Assembly: GCA_026398615.1 (NCBI GenBank)
Contig: JAPLSN010000031.1
Span: forward strand, 1 to 64,000
DNA: 64,000 bases
Direction: 5' to 3'
DNA from: Spirochaetota bacterium
GTDB lineage: Bacteria; Spirochaetota; Spirochaetia; Treponematales; UBA12059
In this document: in pieces, positions 19,550-26,837 of the stretch
How positions within the stretch are numbered: the stretch's first letter is position 1
Layout: the number at the start of each line of letters is the position of its first letter
Position numbers and translations under genes: made by a program
The notes under the pieces: model-generated
The model's input: only the letters and a program-made list of their open reading frames with translations
What the model was told of the DNA's origin: nothing
The model's database searches: none

Positions 19550-20143
19550 TCAATGCGTCGCGATCGACCAGGCGCACCAGGCGAGCAGGGCCGCCATCAC
19601 GATGTTGAAGGCGATCCGCGCACCCTTGTTTCGCATGGCTCGTCCGAGCGATGACCCGGCGACCGCCCAGAGGGAAACCGAGGAGAAGCCGAGAAGGGTC
19701 AAACAGACCGCCGAGAGGACGACGACGGGGAAAGATCCCGCGATGAGGATGGAGAACGATGTATAGATGGTGATCCCGTAGAGGATGACCTTGGGATTCG
19801 CGAGCTGGAGAAGGAGACCCGCGAGGAAGGTCGCCTCGCCCCCTTCCTTCCCGCGCCTTTCCTCGTGGGGCAGGAAGAGCGAGATGGCGAGCCAGCCCAT
19901 GTAGGCGACGCCGACCCACTTCACCCAGGGCGCGATGGTCGTGTAGGTATTGATGAGGAAGTCGGTGAGGAGACCCGATGCGAACATGAGGCTGAAAAAG
20001 CCCAGGGCCATGCCGGCGAGGCAGGGGAGGGCGCGGCGGTAACCGATCCGCATCCCGATCGCCGATGCCGTGATGTTATTGGGACCCGGCGTGAACGTCG
20101 TGACGACGGCATAGGACAGGAAAGGAAGGACGAGTGGATTCAT
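19550..20143 (-). CDS. LysE-family amino-acid/metabolite exporter
   Basis: 197 residues with about six membrane segments, the usual size for LysE/RhtB translocators. It carries the N-terminal signature TTFTPGPNNI and the conserved LQLANPKVILYGI in the middle. Members export amino acids or homoserine lactones; the substrate here cannot be told. ATG 20143 follows GGGAGGA. It is divergent to an XRE-cupin regulator, the usual local-control arrangement, with a repeat-rich 120-bp promoter region between them. Confidence 0.88.
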   Translation of the reverse strand: MNPLVLPFLSYAVVTTFTPGPNNITASAIGMRIGYRRALPCLAGMALGFFSLMFASGLLTDFLINTYTTIAPWVKWVGVAYMGWLAISLFLPHEERRGKEGGEATFLAGLLLQLANPKVILYGITIYTSFSILIAGSFPVVVLSAVCLTLLGFSSVSLWAVAGSSLGRAMRNKGARIAFNIVMAALLAWCAWSIATH

Positions 20144-20160
20144 GAGGGTTCCTCCCTGTA

Positions 20161-20230
20161 TATAAATTGCGCTATAATGACAATCCATGCGCCATGCGAT
20201 ATAGTAAATTGAATATGCGCTATATCGGAA
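20161..20230. promoter_or_regulatory. Divergent LysE / XRE promoter with inverted and direct repeats
   Basis: An 8-bp perfect inverted repeat, CGATATAG (20197-20204) and CTATATCG (20220-20227), with a 15-bp spacer. The octamer TGCGCTAT occurs as a direct repeat (20168 and 20216). TATAAT at 20173-20178 is a possible -10. These are likely sites for the adjacent XRE regulator. Confidence 0.5.
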
Positions 20231-20269
20231 ACATGGTCAAGCGAATTTTTTTTTAGGGGGGGGATGGTC

Positions 20270-20830
20270 ATGGAAGATATCCGGGTGATCGTCGGAGCCA
20301 ATCTCAAGGCGATCCGGAAAGCTCGCCAACTCACGCTCGAGAGCCTTTCATCCCTCACCGAAGTCAGCATCAGCATGCTCGGGGAGATAGAGCGCGGCAG
20401 CACCAATCCCACGATCGCCGTCCTCTGGAAGATCGCCAACGGTTTGCAGATCGCATTCACGGAGCTCATCAAGGTGGACAGGCCGCCCGTCCTCCTCCGG
20501 CGTCGGACCGAAGGCGGACCAGCCATCGAGGGAGAGGGATACCGGATTTTCCCGTTGTTCGATTTCGACCCCGAAAAGCGCTTCGAAATCTTCTATAAGA
20601 CCTTCGCTGCGGGTTCAGGCTATGAATCCGCCGGCCATCGCGAGGGGATAGAGGAGTACATCTTCGTGGGCTCAGGTGAACTCACCCTCGGTATCGGCGA
20701 CGATGAGTACCGGCTGGATCGGGGCGATGCGATCCGCTTCCACGGTTCGATCCGGCATCGTTACCGGAACGACGGAACGGGCAGTTCCGGGGTTTTCATG
20801 ATCATGTTCTATGGCGAAGTCGACTCGTAG
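20270..20830 (+). CDS. XRE-family regulator with C-terminal cupin domain
   Basis: 186 residues. The N-terminal 65 form a helix-turn-helix of the Cro/CI type (LTLESLSSLTEVSISMLGEIERG, NPTIAVLWKIANGLQI). A cupin beta-barrel follows (EEYIFVGSGELTLGIGDDEYRLDRGDAIRFHG, seen in pieces from about 115 to 165). Such proteins sense a small ligand in the cupin and often regulate a divergent transporter. ATG 20270 is preferred over 20264 because an eight-G tract (20256-20263) then lies at a sensible ribosome-site distance. The end overlaps the decayed toxin gene by 22 nt, tail to tail. Confidence 0.85.
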   Translation: MEDIRVIVGANLKAIRKARQLTLESLSSLTEVSISMLGEIERGSTNPTIAVLWKIANGLQIAFTELIKVDRPPVLLRRRTEGGPAIEGEGYRIFPLFDFDPEKRFEIFYKTFAAGSGYESAGHREGIEEYIFVGSGELTLGIGDDEYRLDRGDAIRFHGSIRHRYRNDGTGSSGVFMIMFYGEVDS

Positions 20831-21057
20831 CCGAAAAAACGGCCGTCGCTGGCCTGGAAGGACGCGCTTGCGGCCGCGATGGACAGCCCGAGCCAGGGAG
20901 CCGGGGGCATACCCTGTTCGGGCGTCGCTTTCGGGGCCGGGGGGATGCTGCCGTGGACCCGGCGTTTCACGCTGGTAGCCGCCCCGATTGCCTCCACGAT
21001 TTCGATACTGCCGCGCTTGAAGCCGGAGTAGGCATTCGTGTCGAGCATGACGCGCAT
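20809..21057 (-). pseudogene. Truncated PIN-domain (VapC-like) toxin
   Basis: The frame opens with MRVMLDTNAYSGFKRG, the strand-one motif of PIN-domain RNases with its first acidic residue (LDTN), and the start overlaps the antitoxin stop as TGATG. After about 30 residues the sequence becomes unlike PIN proteins (proline-rich). A possible PIN C-terminus reappears (LSIAAASASFQASDGRFF, compare the usual LWIAAxA...TRDRHF). At 82 residues it is well short of the usual 125-135. An internal deletion has probably inactivated it. Confidence 0.55.
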
Positions 21058-21314
21058 CAGGGCCAAAGCTCCGCATCGATCGTGTCGAATCCAGTGACGG
21101 CCTTGTCGAAGGCTGCCGCTTTCCCAGCCGTCCATCTATCGGCGAGCCAGTCGAGGTCGCCGTAACGGCGCGGTTTGCGATCCTTGCCGAGCAGGGCATA
21201 CTTGAGTATTTCCAGGATGAGGCGATTGACGCTCACGCCGCGGGCTACGTTCGTTTCCTTGAGGGCGCGCGCGAGTTCTTCTCAAGACTCCACTCTCAAC
21301 GCTTTTACTTGCAT
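21057..21314 (-). pseudogene. VapB-like antitoxin with in-frame TGA at codon 11
   Basis: Reading from ATG 21314 gives MQVKALRVES, then TGA (21284-21282), then EELARALKETNVARGVSVNR, LILEILKYALLGKD and WLADRWTAGK to a TGA that overlaps the toxin ATG. The VSVNRLILEILKYAL stretch resembles a small DNA-binding antitoxin fold. The tight coupling with a PIN-type frame supports a toxin-antitoxin origin. The same ATG lies in frame inside the end of the DUF2239 gene, whose stop is the same TGA. Confidence 0.5.
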
Positions 21315-21887
21315 CGTATCTTGATCATCGACGGCGACCTCGCCTTTCGCGGCCAGCGCCCGCAGGTGCGCTGCCACGTCGGCGGGCCATGCCTTGGCGA
21401 ACGAGCCGAAACGGTCGAATTCGCGGGCATAGAGCGCGCGGGAAGCTTCCTCGCAGCCCGGAAGATCGCCCGCGAGGACCCACATCACGCGGTCAGCCGC
21501 TTCGATGGCGTAACGGGCTTTGGCCTCAGGCGGTTCGGTCCGGATGGCGTCATCGACCAGCCGGCGTATCGTCGCCGAAACGTTGTGCTGCTGTCGCTCG
21601 AGCCATTCCCAGTGCCGCGGCAGGAGCGACACTTCCCCGCAGACCACCCCGAGGCTCGGGCGCCCCGGGCCGGGCTTGTTCTTTTCGGGAGCGACGCGAG
21701 CCAGGACGTCCTCGATGGTCCCGCGAAAGTCGAAATCGACCTGTTTGCCGGTTTCATCCTCGAAGATCAGCACGCGATCGTCGCCATGGGTTTCGAGCCG
21801 GGCTTTCACGCCTTTGAGCATGTTCGAAAGATTGCCCGAGACGATGAGCCGGGTTCCGGCAAAAGCAGTGAAGGTGTTGGGTTCCAT
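21282..21887 (-). CDS. DUF2239-family protein
   Basis: 201 residues matching the DUF2239 family (start TFTAFAGTRLIVSGNLSNM; core VDFDFRGT, then GRPSLGVVCGEVSLLPRHWEWL, then AYRLVDD-like helices and RVMWVLAGDLPGCEEASRALY). The function is unknown; the GRPSLGV and HWEWLE stretches suggest nucleic-acid contact. The normal family end is probably near ALAAKGEVA. The last 15 residues (DDQDTMQVKALRVES) read into the decayed antitoxin in the same frame. ATG 21887 has no Shine-Dalgarno and lies 6 nt after the -10 box of a near-perfect promoter, so the transcript is likely leaderless. Confidence 0.82.
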   Translation of the reverse strand: MEPNTFTAFAGTRLIVSGNLSNMLKGVKARLETHGDDRVLIFEDETGKQVDFDFRGTIEDVLARVAPEKNKPGPGRPSLGVVCGEVSLLPRHWEWLERQQHNVSATIRRLVDDAIRTEPPEAKARYAIEAADRVMWVLAGDLPGCEEASRALYAREFDRFGSFAKAWPADVAAHLRALAAKGEVAVDDQDTMQVKALRVES

Positions 21888-21893
21888 GGGGAT

Positions 21894-21922
21894 ATTTTAC
21901 CCGGATAATATTAACCTGTCAA
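21894..21922 (-). promoter_or_regulatory. Sigma-70-type promoter of DUF2239 gene
   Basis: Minus-strand -35 TTGACA (21922-21917), 17-bp spacer, -10 TAAAAT (21899-21894), then 6 nt to the ATG. It lies within an imperfect dyad whose outer arms are TACCCGG and CCGGGTA, a possible operator. Confidence 0.8.
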
Positions 21923-22007
21923 TATCACCCGGGTACAATTAGATGGATTGCCGTAGTATGAAAGGATGCAGGACGGCAGGTTCGCCTGGCGTCGCCCTGC
22001 CGGAGCA

Positions 22008-22757
22008 TCAACCCTTGTCCACGAAGAAGCGGCCGCGTCCCAGGCGCCTGGCTTGCACGATCGCCCTGCGCGCCCGCTCCAGAACCTTTTCACCGTCCCG
22101 GGGACTTCCCGAAGCTCCGCCCACGGCGCCGCTTATCCACACGGTCTGCGACGACAGCTCGACGGGCCTGCAGATCATCTCGACCATCTGGCCGGCGCGC
22201 TCTTCCGCCAGTTCGGTGGCGCGAGAGGGCACCACGGTCGCTATTGCGGCGAACTCGTCGGTGCCGGTGCGCGCCGCGATGCCATCCCCTCCGGCAAACA
22301 CCGACACGCGCTTGGCCACTTCGATGAGCACGGCGTCGGCGATCGTCGTGCCGTATCGTTTTTCCAGCTGGGGGTAATCGTCCAGGTCGGCGGTCAAAAC
22401 GATGATGCCCCTGCCGTCCTCCATCATGCGGCCCGCTTTTTCGGAGAGCCATGCCGACAAGCCGTTCGCGTTGGCAAGTCCCGTGAGGGCGTCCAGCCTG
22501 TCCGGCGGAATCGTTTTTGGCTCCCCGGAACCAGTCGCTGATGCCGCCGGTGCCGAATGGGCGTTTCCGATGGCGATTCCCCCCAGTCGGACGATCACCG
22601 CCAGGAACGCAGCGGCGGCGATCGCCGCGACGGCTCCGCCCGGCGGGCCGAAGAAGGCATATCCCAGGATTCCCAGAACGGCAGCCGCGAAGCCGGCGGC
22701 AGCGCCTGTCGACATGGACCGGACGGTGCCGTCCCCGAAATGCGGCAGTGCTTTCAT
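22008..22757 (-). CDS. GGDEF-domain protein with degenerate GTDEF motif
   Basis: 249 residues. Two membrane segments (about 15-55, rich in Ala/Gly) precede a GGDEF domain (about 85-249) with DALTGLANANGL, LTADLDDYPQLEKRYG and RTGTDEFAAI. The signature is GTDEF instead of GG[DE]EF; the second glycine contacts substrate, so diguanylate cyclase activity is doubtful, although the Asp of the DLDDY metal site remains. No RxxD inhibitory site is evident. ATG 22757 lies 6 nt after a GATAAT box with no ribosome site, again suggesting leaderless expression. It is divergent to the first member (A) of the paralogue cluster and may act with it. Confidence 0.82.
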   Translation of the reverse strand: MKALPHFGDGTVRSMSTGAAAGFAAAVLGILGYAFFGPPGGAVAAIAAAAFLAVIVRLGGIAIGNAHSAPAASATGSGEPKTIPPDRLDALTGLANANGLSAWLSEKAGRMMEDGRGIIVLTADLDDYPQLEKRYGTTIADAVLIEVAKRVSVFAGGDGIAARTGTDEFAAIATVVPSRATELAEERAGQMVEMICRPVELSSQTVWISGAVGGASGSPRDGEKVLERARRAIVQARRLGRGRFFVDKG

Positions 22758-22822
22758 GATGCGATTATCGGCAGGACCCGCTTCCGGTTCCACGACGATC
22801 GCTGCCCGCGACGGATCGCATG

Positions 22823-22851
22823 TTGCGCTGCGGCGGCGAGAATGCGATACT
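22823..22851 (+). promoter_or_regulatory. Promoter of paralogue A
   Basis: -35 TTGCGC (22823-22828), 17-bp spacer, -10 GATACT (22846-22851), followed 7 nt later by ATG 22859. Confidence 0.5.
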
Positions 22852-22858
22852 CCATGGC

Positions 22859-23917
22859 ATGGAGCAGTCATACCTGCCGCTCATTCCCGACCCCGTTCCT
22901 GCCGATAACCAGAGCAGGTCACGGGACATGACGAAAAAGACGGGATTCGCCGTATCGGACGCAGACAGGCGCCTCATCCGCGACAACGCGCACTACATCC
23001 GCGAAGCGCTGTTCTCCTGCGTCACCGAGACCCAGGTCGAATGCTCCGTGGGTTTCGCGCGTTGCCTGTCGCGCGCCGGCATAAATGCGGAGAATTACTG
23101 GCTGTTCCTGCGCCTCGTCATGACGAACAACCCCTGGGTGATAGACGAACTCCTGCACGACCGCGAACCCCGGCTCCTGTTCTCCACCATCCTGCCCAAC
23201 GAGGAACTCGTGGAGACCTCGTTCCAGGCCCTTTTTTCGCGCCATCCCGAAGAGATATATCCCAAGGCGCTGGAAGCGCTCCTCGGCGTCGTGGAGAACG
23301 CGTATTTCGATCCCGACGACGGCTTCCGCCTGCGCAGGCTGTCGATCATGGACATCAACGCCCTGGGCAAATTCCTCCTCAAGGCCGAGCCGCAGGACCA
23401 CCCCGTCAACTGCCTGATCCTGGATATCCTGGACAGGCTCACCCACCTGGGCGAGTATTTCCAGGAGCCGGACAAGTCCGTGCTGTCCAAGCACGCATTC
23501 AACGTACGCTTCGCGTACTTCGACACGACCATGAACATGGTGGACGCCATCCCGCATCCGCTCCTGGTGCGCGTACCGGACGCGAACCTGGCGGGTCCCG
23601 GGGATGATTTCGCCGACCTGGTGGCCAAGCGCCGTCTGCGCAGCCGGGACGAGCGCGGCAGGTTCGTTCGTGAATCCGAAGCCCGGGCGGCGCGACGCGT
23701 GGAGGACGAATCGAAGGCAGGCCGCGGAGAACCCGCCGAGCGCCAGGCTGCGCCCGCACCGGTCGTCGAACCGTTGACGCCGGCTGCCAGGTCTGTCGAG
23801 CAGGCCGGCAAGGCGGGGAAAGCGGCGAAGGGCGGCACAGCGAGCCCCGGGACCACGAACGGAGCCGGCAGGGCCGCTCCCCGGAAGCGTCGGCGCAAGC
23901 CTCCCCGGGATGCCTAG
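22859..23917 (+). CDS. Paralogue A of an uncharacterised spirochaete-type family
   Basis: 352 residues if the ATG 7 nt after a -10 box is used; a second ATG at 22928 (MTKKTGF) is possible. Residues about 45-255 are clearly related to the proteins at 26118, 26838 and 27771. Shared motifs are ECSVGFARCLSRAGINAENY, NPWVIDELL, EEIYPKALEALLGVVENAY, DINALGKFL and ILDILDRL. The fold looks all-helical and soluble with no catalytic signature. Unlike the others it has a 95-residue basic, Ala/Pro-rich C-terminal tail ending APRKRRRKPPRDA, which suggests nucleic-acid or membrane-surface contact. It is divergent to the GGDEF protein and followed by element R1 and the phosphatase gene. I do not know a function. 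Confidence 0.75.
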   Translation: MEQSYLPLIPDPVPADNQSRSRDMTKKTGFAVSDADRRLIRDNAHYIREALFSCVTETQVECSVGFARCLSRAGINAENYWLFLRLVMTNNPWVIDELLHDREPRLLFSTILPNEELVETSFQALFSRHPEEIYPKALEALLGVVENAYFDPDDGFRLRRLSIMDINALGKFLLKAEPQDHPVNCLILDILDRLTHLGEYFQEPDKSVLSKHAFNVRFAYFDTTMNMVDAIPHPLLVRVPDANLAGPGDDFADLVAKRRLRSRDERGRFVRESEARAARRVEDESKAGRGEPAERQAAPAPVVEPLTPAARSVEQAGKAGKAAKGGTASPGTTNGAGRAAPRKRRRKPPRDA

Positions 23918-23955
23918 CAGGGCGAAAAAAATGGCCGTGGAGCCGGTATCACCAG

Positions 23956-24047
23956 TACCTTGAATCTGCGATTGCCGGAAAACCGGATGGTTTTCAGGCG
24001 ATTGCCCGTCGGGCGGTTGAAAGGCCTCGGGTTTTTCGACGGCACTG
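23956..24047 (+). repeat. Element R1: hairpin-rich leader, copy 1
   Basis: Shares an ordered set of motifs with R2 (27614-27757). These are TACCTTGAATCT, an ATTGC-flanked hairpin (GAAAACC, loop GGAT, GGTTTTC at 23978-23995, extended by GATTGCC/GGCGATT with two GU pairs), and a second hairpin (GTTGAAA / TTTCGAC, 24016-24040). It lies between paralogue A and the phosphatase gene. The loops differ between copies while the stems are kept. It could be a cis-acting RNA, an attenuator or a dispersed REP-like repeat. Confidence 0.6.
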
Positions 24048-24096
24048 CCGGGAATGCCGGGTCCGCCCTTCGGGCGATTCGCTCGAAGGGGGCGGT

Positions 24097-25068
24097 ATGG
24101 CCAGGAAACTTCTCGTCGGGGATGACGGCATGCACGATAAATCATCAGCAACGCAATCATCCGATGCGCCGACAGGCATCAGCCTGGTTCGCAAGGCCAT
24201 GGAAATAGGCGAAAGGCTGCCGGGGCGCCCGCGCGATCCCAACGGCCTGCCCGGCGGCCTCATCGACCTGCCCGAGGGCCGCAGGCCCATCATCATCGGC
24301 GACCTGCACGCGGCCGTGTCCCACCTGGATTTCATCCTTTCGCACTGGACCAACAGGGCGGATATGGAATCCGGCAAGGCGTTCATCCTGTTCCTGGGCG
24401 ATTCCCTTCACGATGACCGCACCGGCTACATGCGCGAGATGGTGAATTCCCTGGCGATGCTCAACGAGGTGTTCCGGCTCATCGTGAAGCATCCCGGGCG
24501 GGTGTACTACCTGCGTGGCAATCACGACACCTTCGACGAGCGCCTGCGCAAGTCGGGCATCGCCCAGGGCGCGGAGTTCAGGAAGGCGCTGGTCGCGGCC
24601 GAAGGCGAGGAGTACGCGCTGGCGGTGGGCGACTGGTTCGAATCCCTGCCGTATTTCGCCATCGGGAACGGGTACGTGGTCACGCATGCCGGGCCGGTCC
24701 GCGGCGGCTGCGGCCGCGAGGAGCTCATCCATATCAGGCGCCGGCCGGATTATGCCATGCAGCTCATCTGGAACCGGGTGAACGAGTTCCACGGCAATCC
24801 CAGCCCGAAGGAGTACTGCGAGCTGGACATCAGGCGCACGCTGGATCTCCTTGACCTGCCTGAGGACACCCACTTCATCGTGGGCCACAATCCCATGTGG
24901 CACGACGGCGGTACTACCGGCCTGTGGCAGAACGTCATCGGCATCAGGAACCATCACATTATCTATTCCGGCTCCGGCAGTCTGGCGCCCTACTACACGC
25001 TCGATGGCGGTTCCCTGGTCGCCAGGATGTCCAAGCCCCAGGAAGCGGAGGTGTACTACTATGGATGA
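24097..25068 (+). CDS. PPP-type metallophosphoesterase (protein phosphatase-like)
   Basis: 323 residues. All core motifs of the PPP/calcineurin-like family are present in order: GDLHA (68-72), FLGDSLHDD, LRGNHD, VTHAG and VGHNP. They supply the Asp, His and Asn ligands of a two-metal site. LRGNHD and VTHAGP are closest to bacterial serine/threonine protein phosphatases. The likely role is removing phosphate from proteins in the cytoplasm. The stop overlaps the start of the kinase-like gene by 8 nt (ATGGATGA), so the two are translationally coupled. The start ATG 24097 has GGGGGCGG upstream; ATG 24130 is an alternative. It is preceded by element R1. Confidence 0.85.
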   Translation: MARKLLVGDDGMHDKSSATQSSDAPTGISLVRKAMEIGERLPGRPRDPNGLPGGLIDLPEGRRPIIIGDLHAAVSHLDFILSHWTNRADMESGKAFILFLGDSLHDDRTGYMREMVNSLAMLNEVFRLIVKHPGRVYYLRGNHDTFDERLRKSGIAQGAEFRKALVAAEGEEYALAVGDWFESLPYFAIGNGYVVTHAGPVRGGCGREELIHIRRRPDYAMQLIWNRVNEFHGNPSPKEYCELDIRRTLDLLDLPEDTHFIVGHNPMWHDGGTTGLWQNVIGIRNHHIIYSGSGSLAPYYTLDGGSLVARMSKPQEAEVYYYG

Positions 25069-25975
25069 ACGCGAACGCCTCGCCGCCGACATGGACGATC
25101 CCGAGCTGATTTCCTATTTCTACTTGGATAAACCGGCACGGGAATTGCTTGACACGCTGGATTCGCTCACGTTCTCCCTGGATCCCAAGCTGGACGACAT
25201 GCCGTTCAACGCGGCGGTGAAGGGTTACCAGGGCGCCACGGATAGCGCGGGTCATCCGTGGATCGTGAAACCCGCCGGTTCCAAGGACGAAATCGTCTAC
25301 CACCGCCTCTGCACGCTCGCGTACCTCGTCGACCATATGACCGGGACGCTCGCGGCGCCGACTTCCGTCGCCAGGATCGACGGCACCATGTACAGGGTCA
25401 CCAAGGTCGTGCGGCATTCGATCCAGATCAGCTCGTATTCCTACCTGGACCAGCCGTACATCGGCAGCCTGCGCGCGGACCTGGTCAACCGCTGGCTGTA
25501 TTTCGACGAGGACCGCAATCCCAACAATTACCTCGTGGTGCATAACCGGAAGGGCAGGCCTTTCGTCATCGCCATCGATTACGACAAGGCCGACCTCGCG
25601 TCGACCGTCATGAAGATCACCGGCGACCCGGAGAAGTTCGGCTGGTTCCGGAGCGAAAAAACCCGTTTCCTGACGCTTCTGCGGCCTTCCCATTTCGAGG
25701 GCATCTCGATCGACGTGTTCGACGCACGGCTCAAGGCGATATGCGGCATCCCTGCGGACGAACTGCGCGGGATTTCACGGGCCGTGCTCGATGGCTACGC
25801 CGACCATGCGTACGCCGATGCGGTGACGGACAACCTGCTCTCGCGCCGGGCCTACATCGACGGGTATTTCAGGCGGATGTTCAAATCAGCAGCGGAAACC
25901 GTAGATTCCCGCCACGATGGCGACTACGAGGCCTTCGGAGAGAGTTTCCGCAAGATGTACGGGGACAAGAACTGA
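25061..25975 (+). CDS. HipA/PI3K-like atypical kinase
   Basis: 304 residues. The features fit the atypical kinase fold shared by HipA and PI3/4-kinases: a lysine strand HPWIVKPAG (Lys70), a central LVNRWLYFDEDRNPNNYLV segment whose Asp and Asn would be catalytic and metal-binding, and a following FVIAIDYDKAD with the DFG-equivalent aspartate. No HipA N-terminal domain or HipB partner is present, so this is not a standard HipBA toxin module. It starts inside the phosphatase gene with GGAGGTG as ribosome site. The coupled pair suggests opposing phosphorylation of a common target, plausibly a paralogue A-D protein. The assignment rests on motifs only. Confidence 0.65.
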   Translation: MDERERLAADMDDPELISYFYLDKPARELLDTLDSLTFSLDPKLDDMPFNAAVKGYQGATDSAGHPWIVKPAGSKDEIVYHRLCTLAYLVDHMTGTLAAPTSVARIDGTMYRVTKVVRHSIQISSYSYLDQPYIGSLRADLVNRWLYFDEDRNPNNYLVVHNRKGRPFVIAIDYDKADLASTVMKITGDPEKFGWFRSEKTRFLTLLRPSHFEGISIDVFDARLKAICGIPADELRGISRAVLDGYADHAYADAVTDNLLSRRAYIDGYFRRMFKSAAETVDSRHDGDYEAFGESFRKMYGDKN

Positions 25976-26020
25976 ACGATGCGGTTCCGGGGCGAGTTCC
26001 GGCAGTCCTTCCACATGGTT

Positions 26021-26069
26021 TTTTTTCGAAAAAAGGAAGTTTGACAAATGGTTCGGGCGGAACTACACT
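26021..26069 (+). promoter_or_regulatory. Promoter of paralogues B and C
   Basis: -35 TTGACA (26041-26046), 17-bp spacer, -10 TACACT (26064-26069), predicting a start near 26076. Just upstream is a TTTTTT-CG-AAAAAA palindrome (26021-26034) inside CTTCC/GGAAG arms, which could terminate the kinase transcript or act as an UP-type element. Confidence 0.75.
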
Positions 26070-26117
26070 TTTCAATAGAATTCGGCGCGATTCGCAGTTT
26101 CATACGCGGAGGTCACG

Positions 26118-26816
26118 ATGGACAAACAAACTGAGAAGGTGATCGAGAGGACCTGGTCGAAAGAGACCATCATGCAGGTCGAACTCGGCATTCTCCAGAA
26201 CATGCTCGGGTGTCGCACTGAAGAGGCTGTGGAAGCATCCGTCAGCTTCGCCCGTTTCCTCAGCATCTCGGGGTTGAACAACGACAACTACCCGCTGTTC
26301 CTCAAGCTCCTCGAGGTGGAAAACCACTGGGTCATCGACACGATGGTCGCGGCGAAGGATCCGTTCCTTCTCATCAGCCCCATCCAGTCGAACAGCTATC
26401 TCCTGTACACCGCCTTCAAGCTCCTCACCAAGTGGCATCCGGGAGGCATCTACCCGGTCACCCTGTCCATCGTGCTCGGGGTGCTGCAGGCCGCATACGC
26501 CTCGCCCAAGGACGGGTACAAGATCTTTTCCGTGTCCATCAACGACGTCAACAACCTGGGCAAGCACCTGAACAAGGAAAACGGACAGGACGATCCGAAC
26601 AACCGCTGCATCCTGGACATCCTCGACCGCCTGGGCTCCCTGGCCGGCACGTCGGACAACCCTGAAAAGGAGCAGATGTCCCGGCAGGCCAACAGCATCC
26701 GGACCTTCTTCTTCGACAAGCGCAAGAAGATGGAGGACGTGATCCCGCAGGTCCTCCTCGTCAAGTCGGATTATGTCGCCAAGGAAACGGCGCCCCGACA
26801 GGTTTTCGTCGACTGA
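26118..26816 (+). CDS. Paralogue B of the uncharacterised family
   Basis: 232 residues with GGAGG upstream. It consists of the family domain alone: MLGCRTEEAVEASVSFARFL, NYPLFLKLLEVENHWVID, GIYPVTLSIVLGVLQAAY, INDVNNLGKHLNKEN, CILDILDRLGSL and a FFFDKRKKMEDVIPQVLLVK end. Predicted mostly helical, cytoplasmic, without signal peptide or membrane span. The invariant Asn/Asp/Tyr residues (NDNY, WVID, DGYK, DVNNLGKHL) suggest a ligand- or protein-binding surface. First gene of a strong promoter; paralogue C follows after 21 bp. Function unknown; likely a structural or signalling component. Confidence 0.8.
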   Translation: MDKQTEKVIERTWSKETIMQVELGILQNMLGCRTEEAVEASVSFARFLSISGLNNDNYPLFLKLLEVENHWVIDTMVAAKDPFLLISPIQSNSYLLYTAFKLLTKWHPGGIYPVTLSIVLGVLQAAYASPKDGYKIFSVSINDVNNLGKHLNKENGQDDPNNRCILDILDRLGSLAGTSDNPEKEQMSRQANSIRTFFFDKRKKMEDVIPQVLLVKSDYVAKETAPRQVFVD

Positions 26817-26837
26817 AGCCGGTAAAGGAGCGTTGAC

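Noticed and set aside
20256-20263. The G8 tract before the XRE gene as a phase-variable switch
   Set aside because: It lies outside the coding frame at ribosome-site distance, so it reads more simply as a G-rich Shine-Dalgarno; there is no evidence of variation.
25061-25975. Calling the HipA-like protein a toxin of a HipBA system
   Set aside because: No HipB-type helix-turn-helix gene is adjacent, the HipA N-terminal domain is absent, and the partner is a phosphatase.
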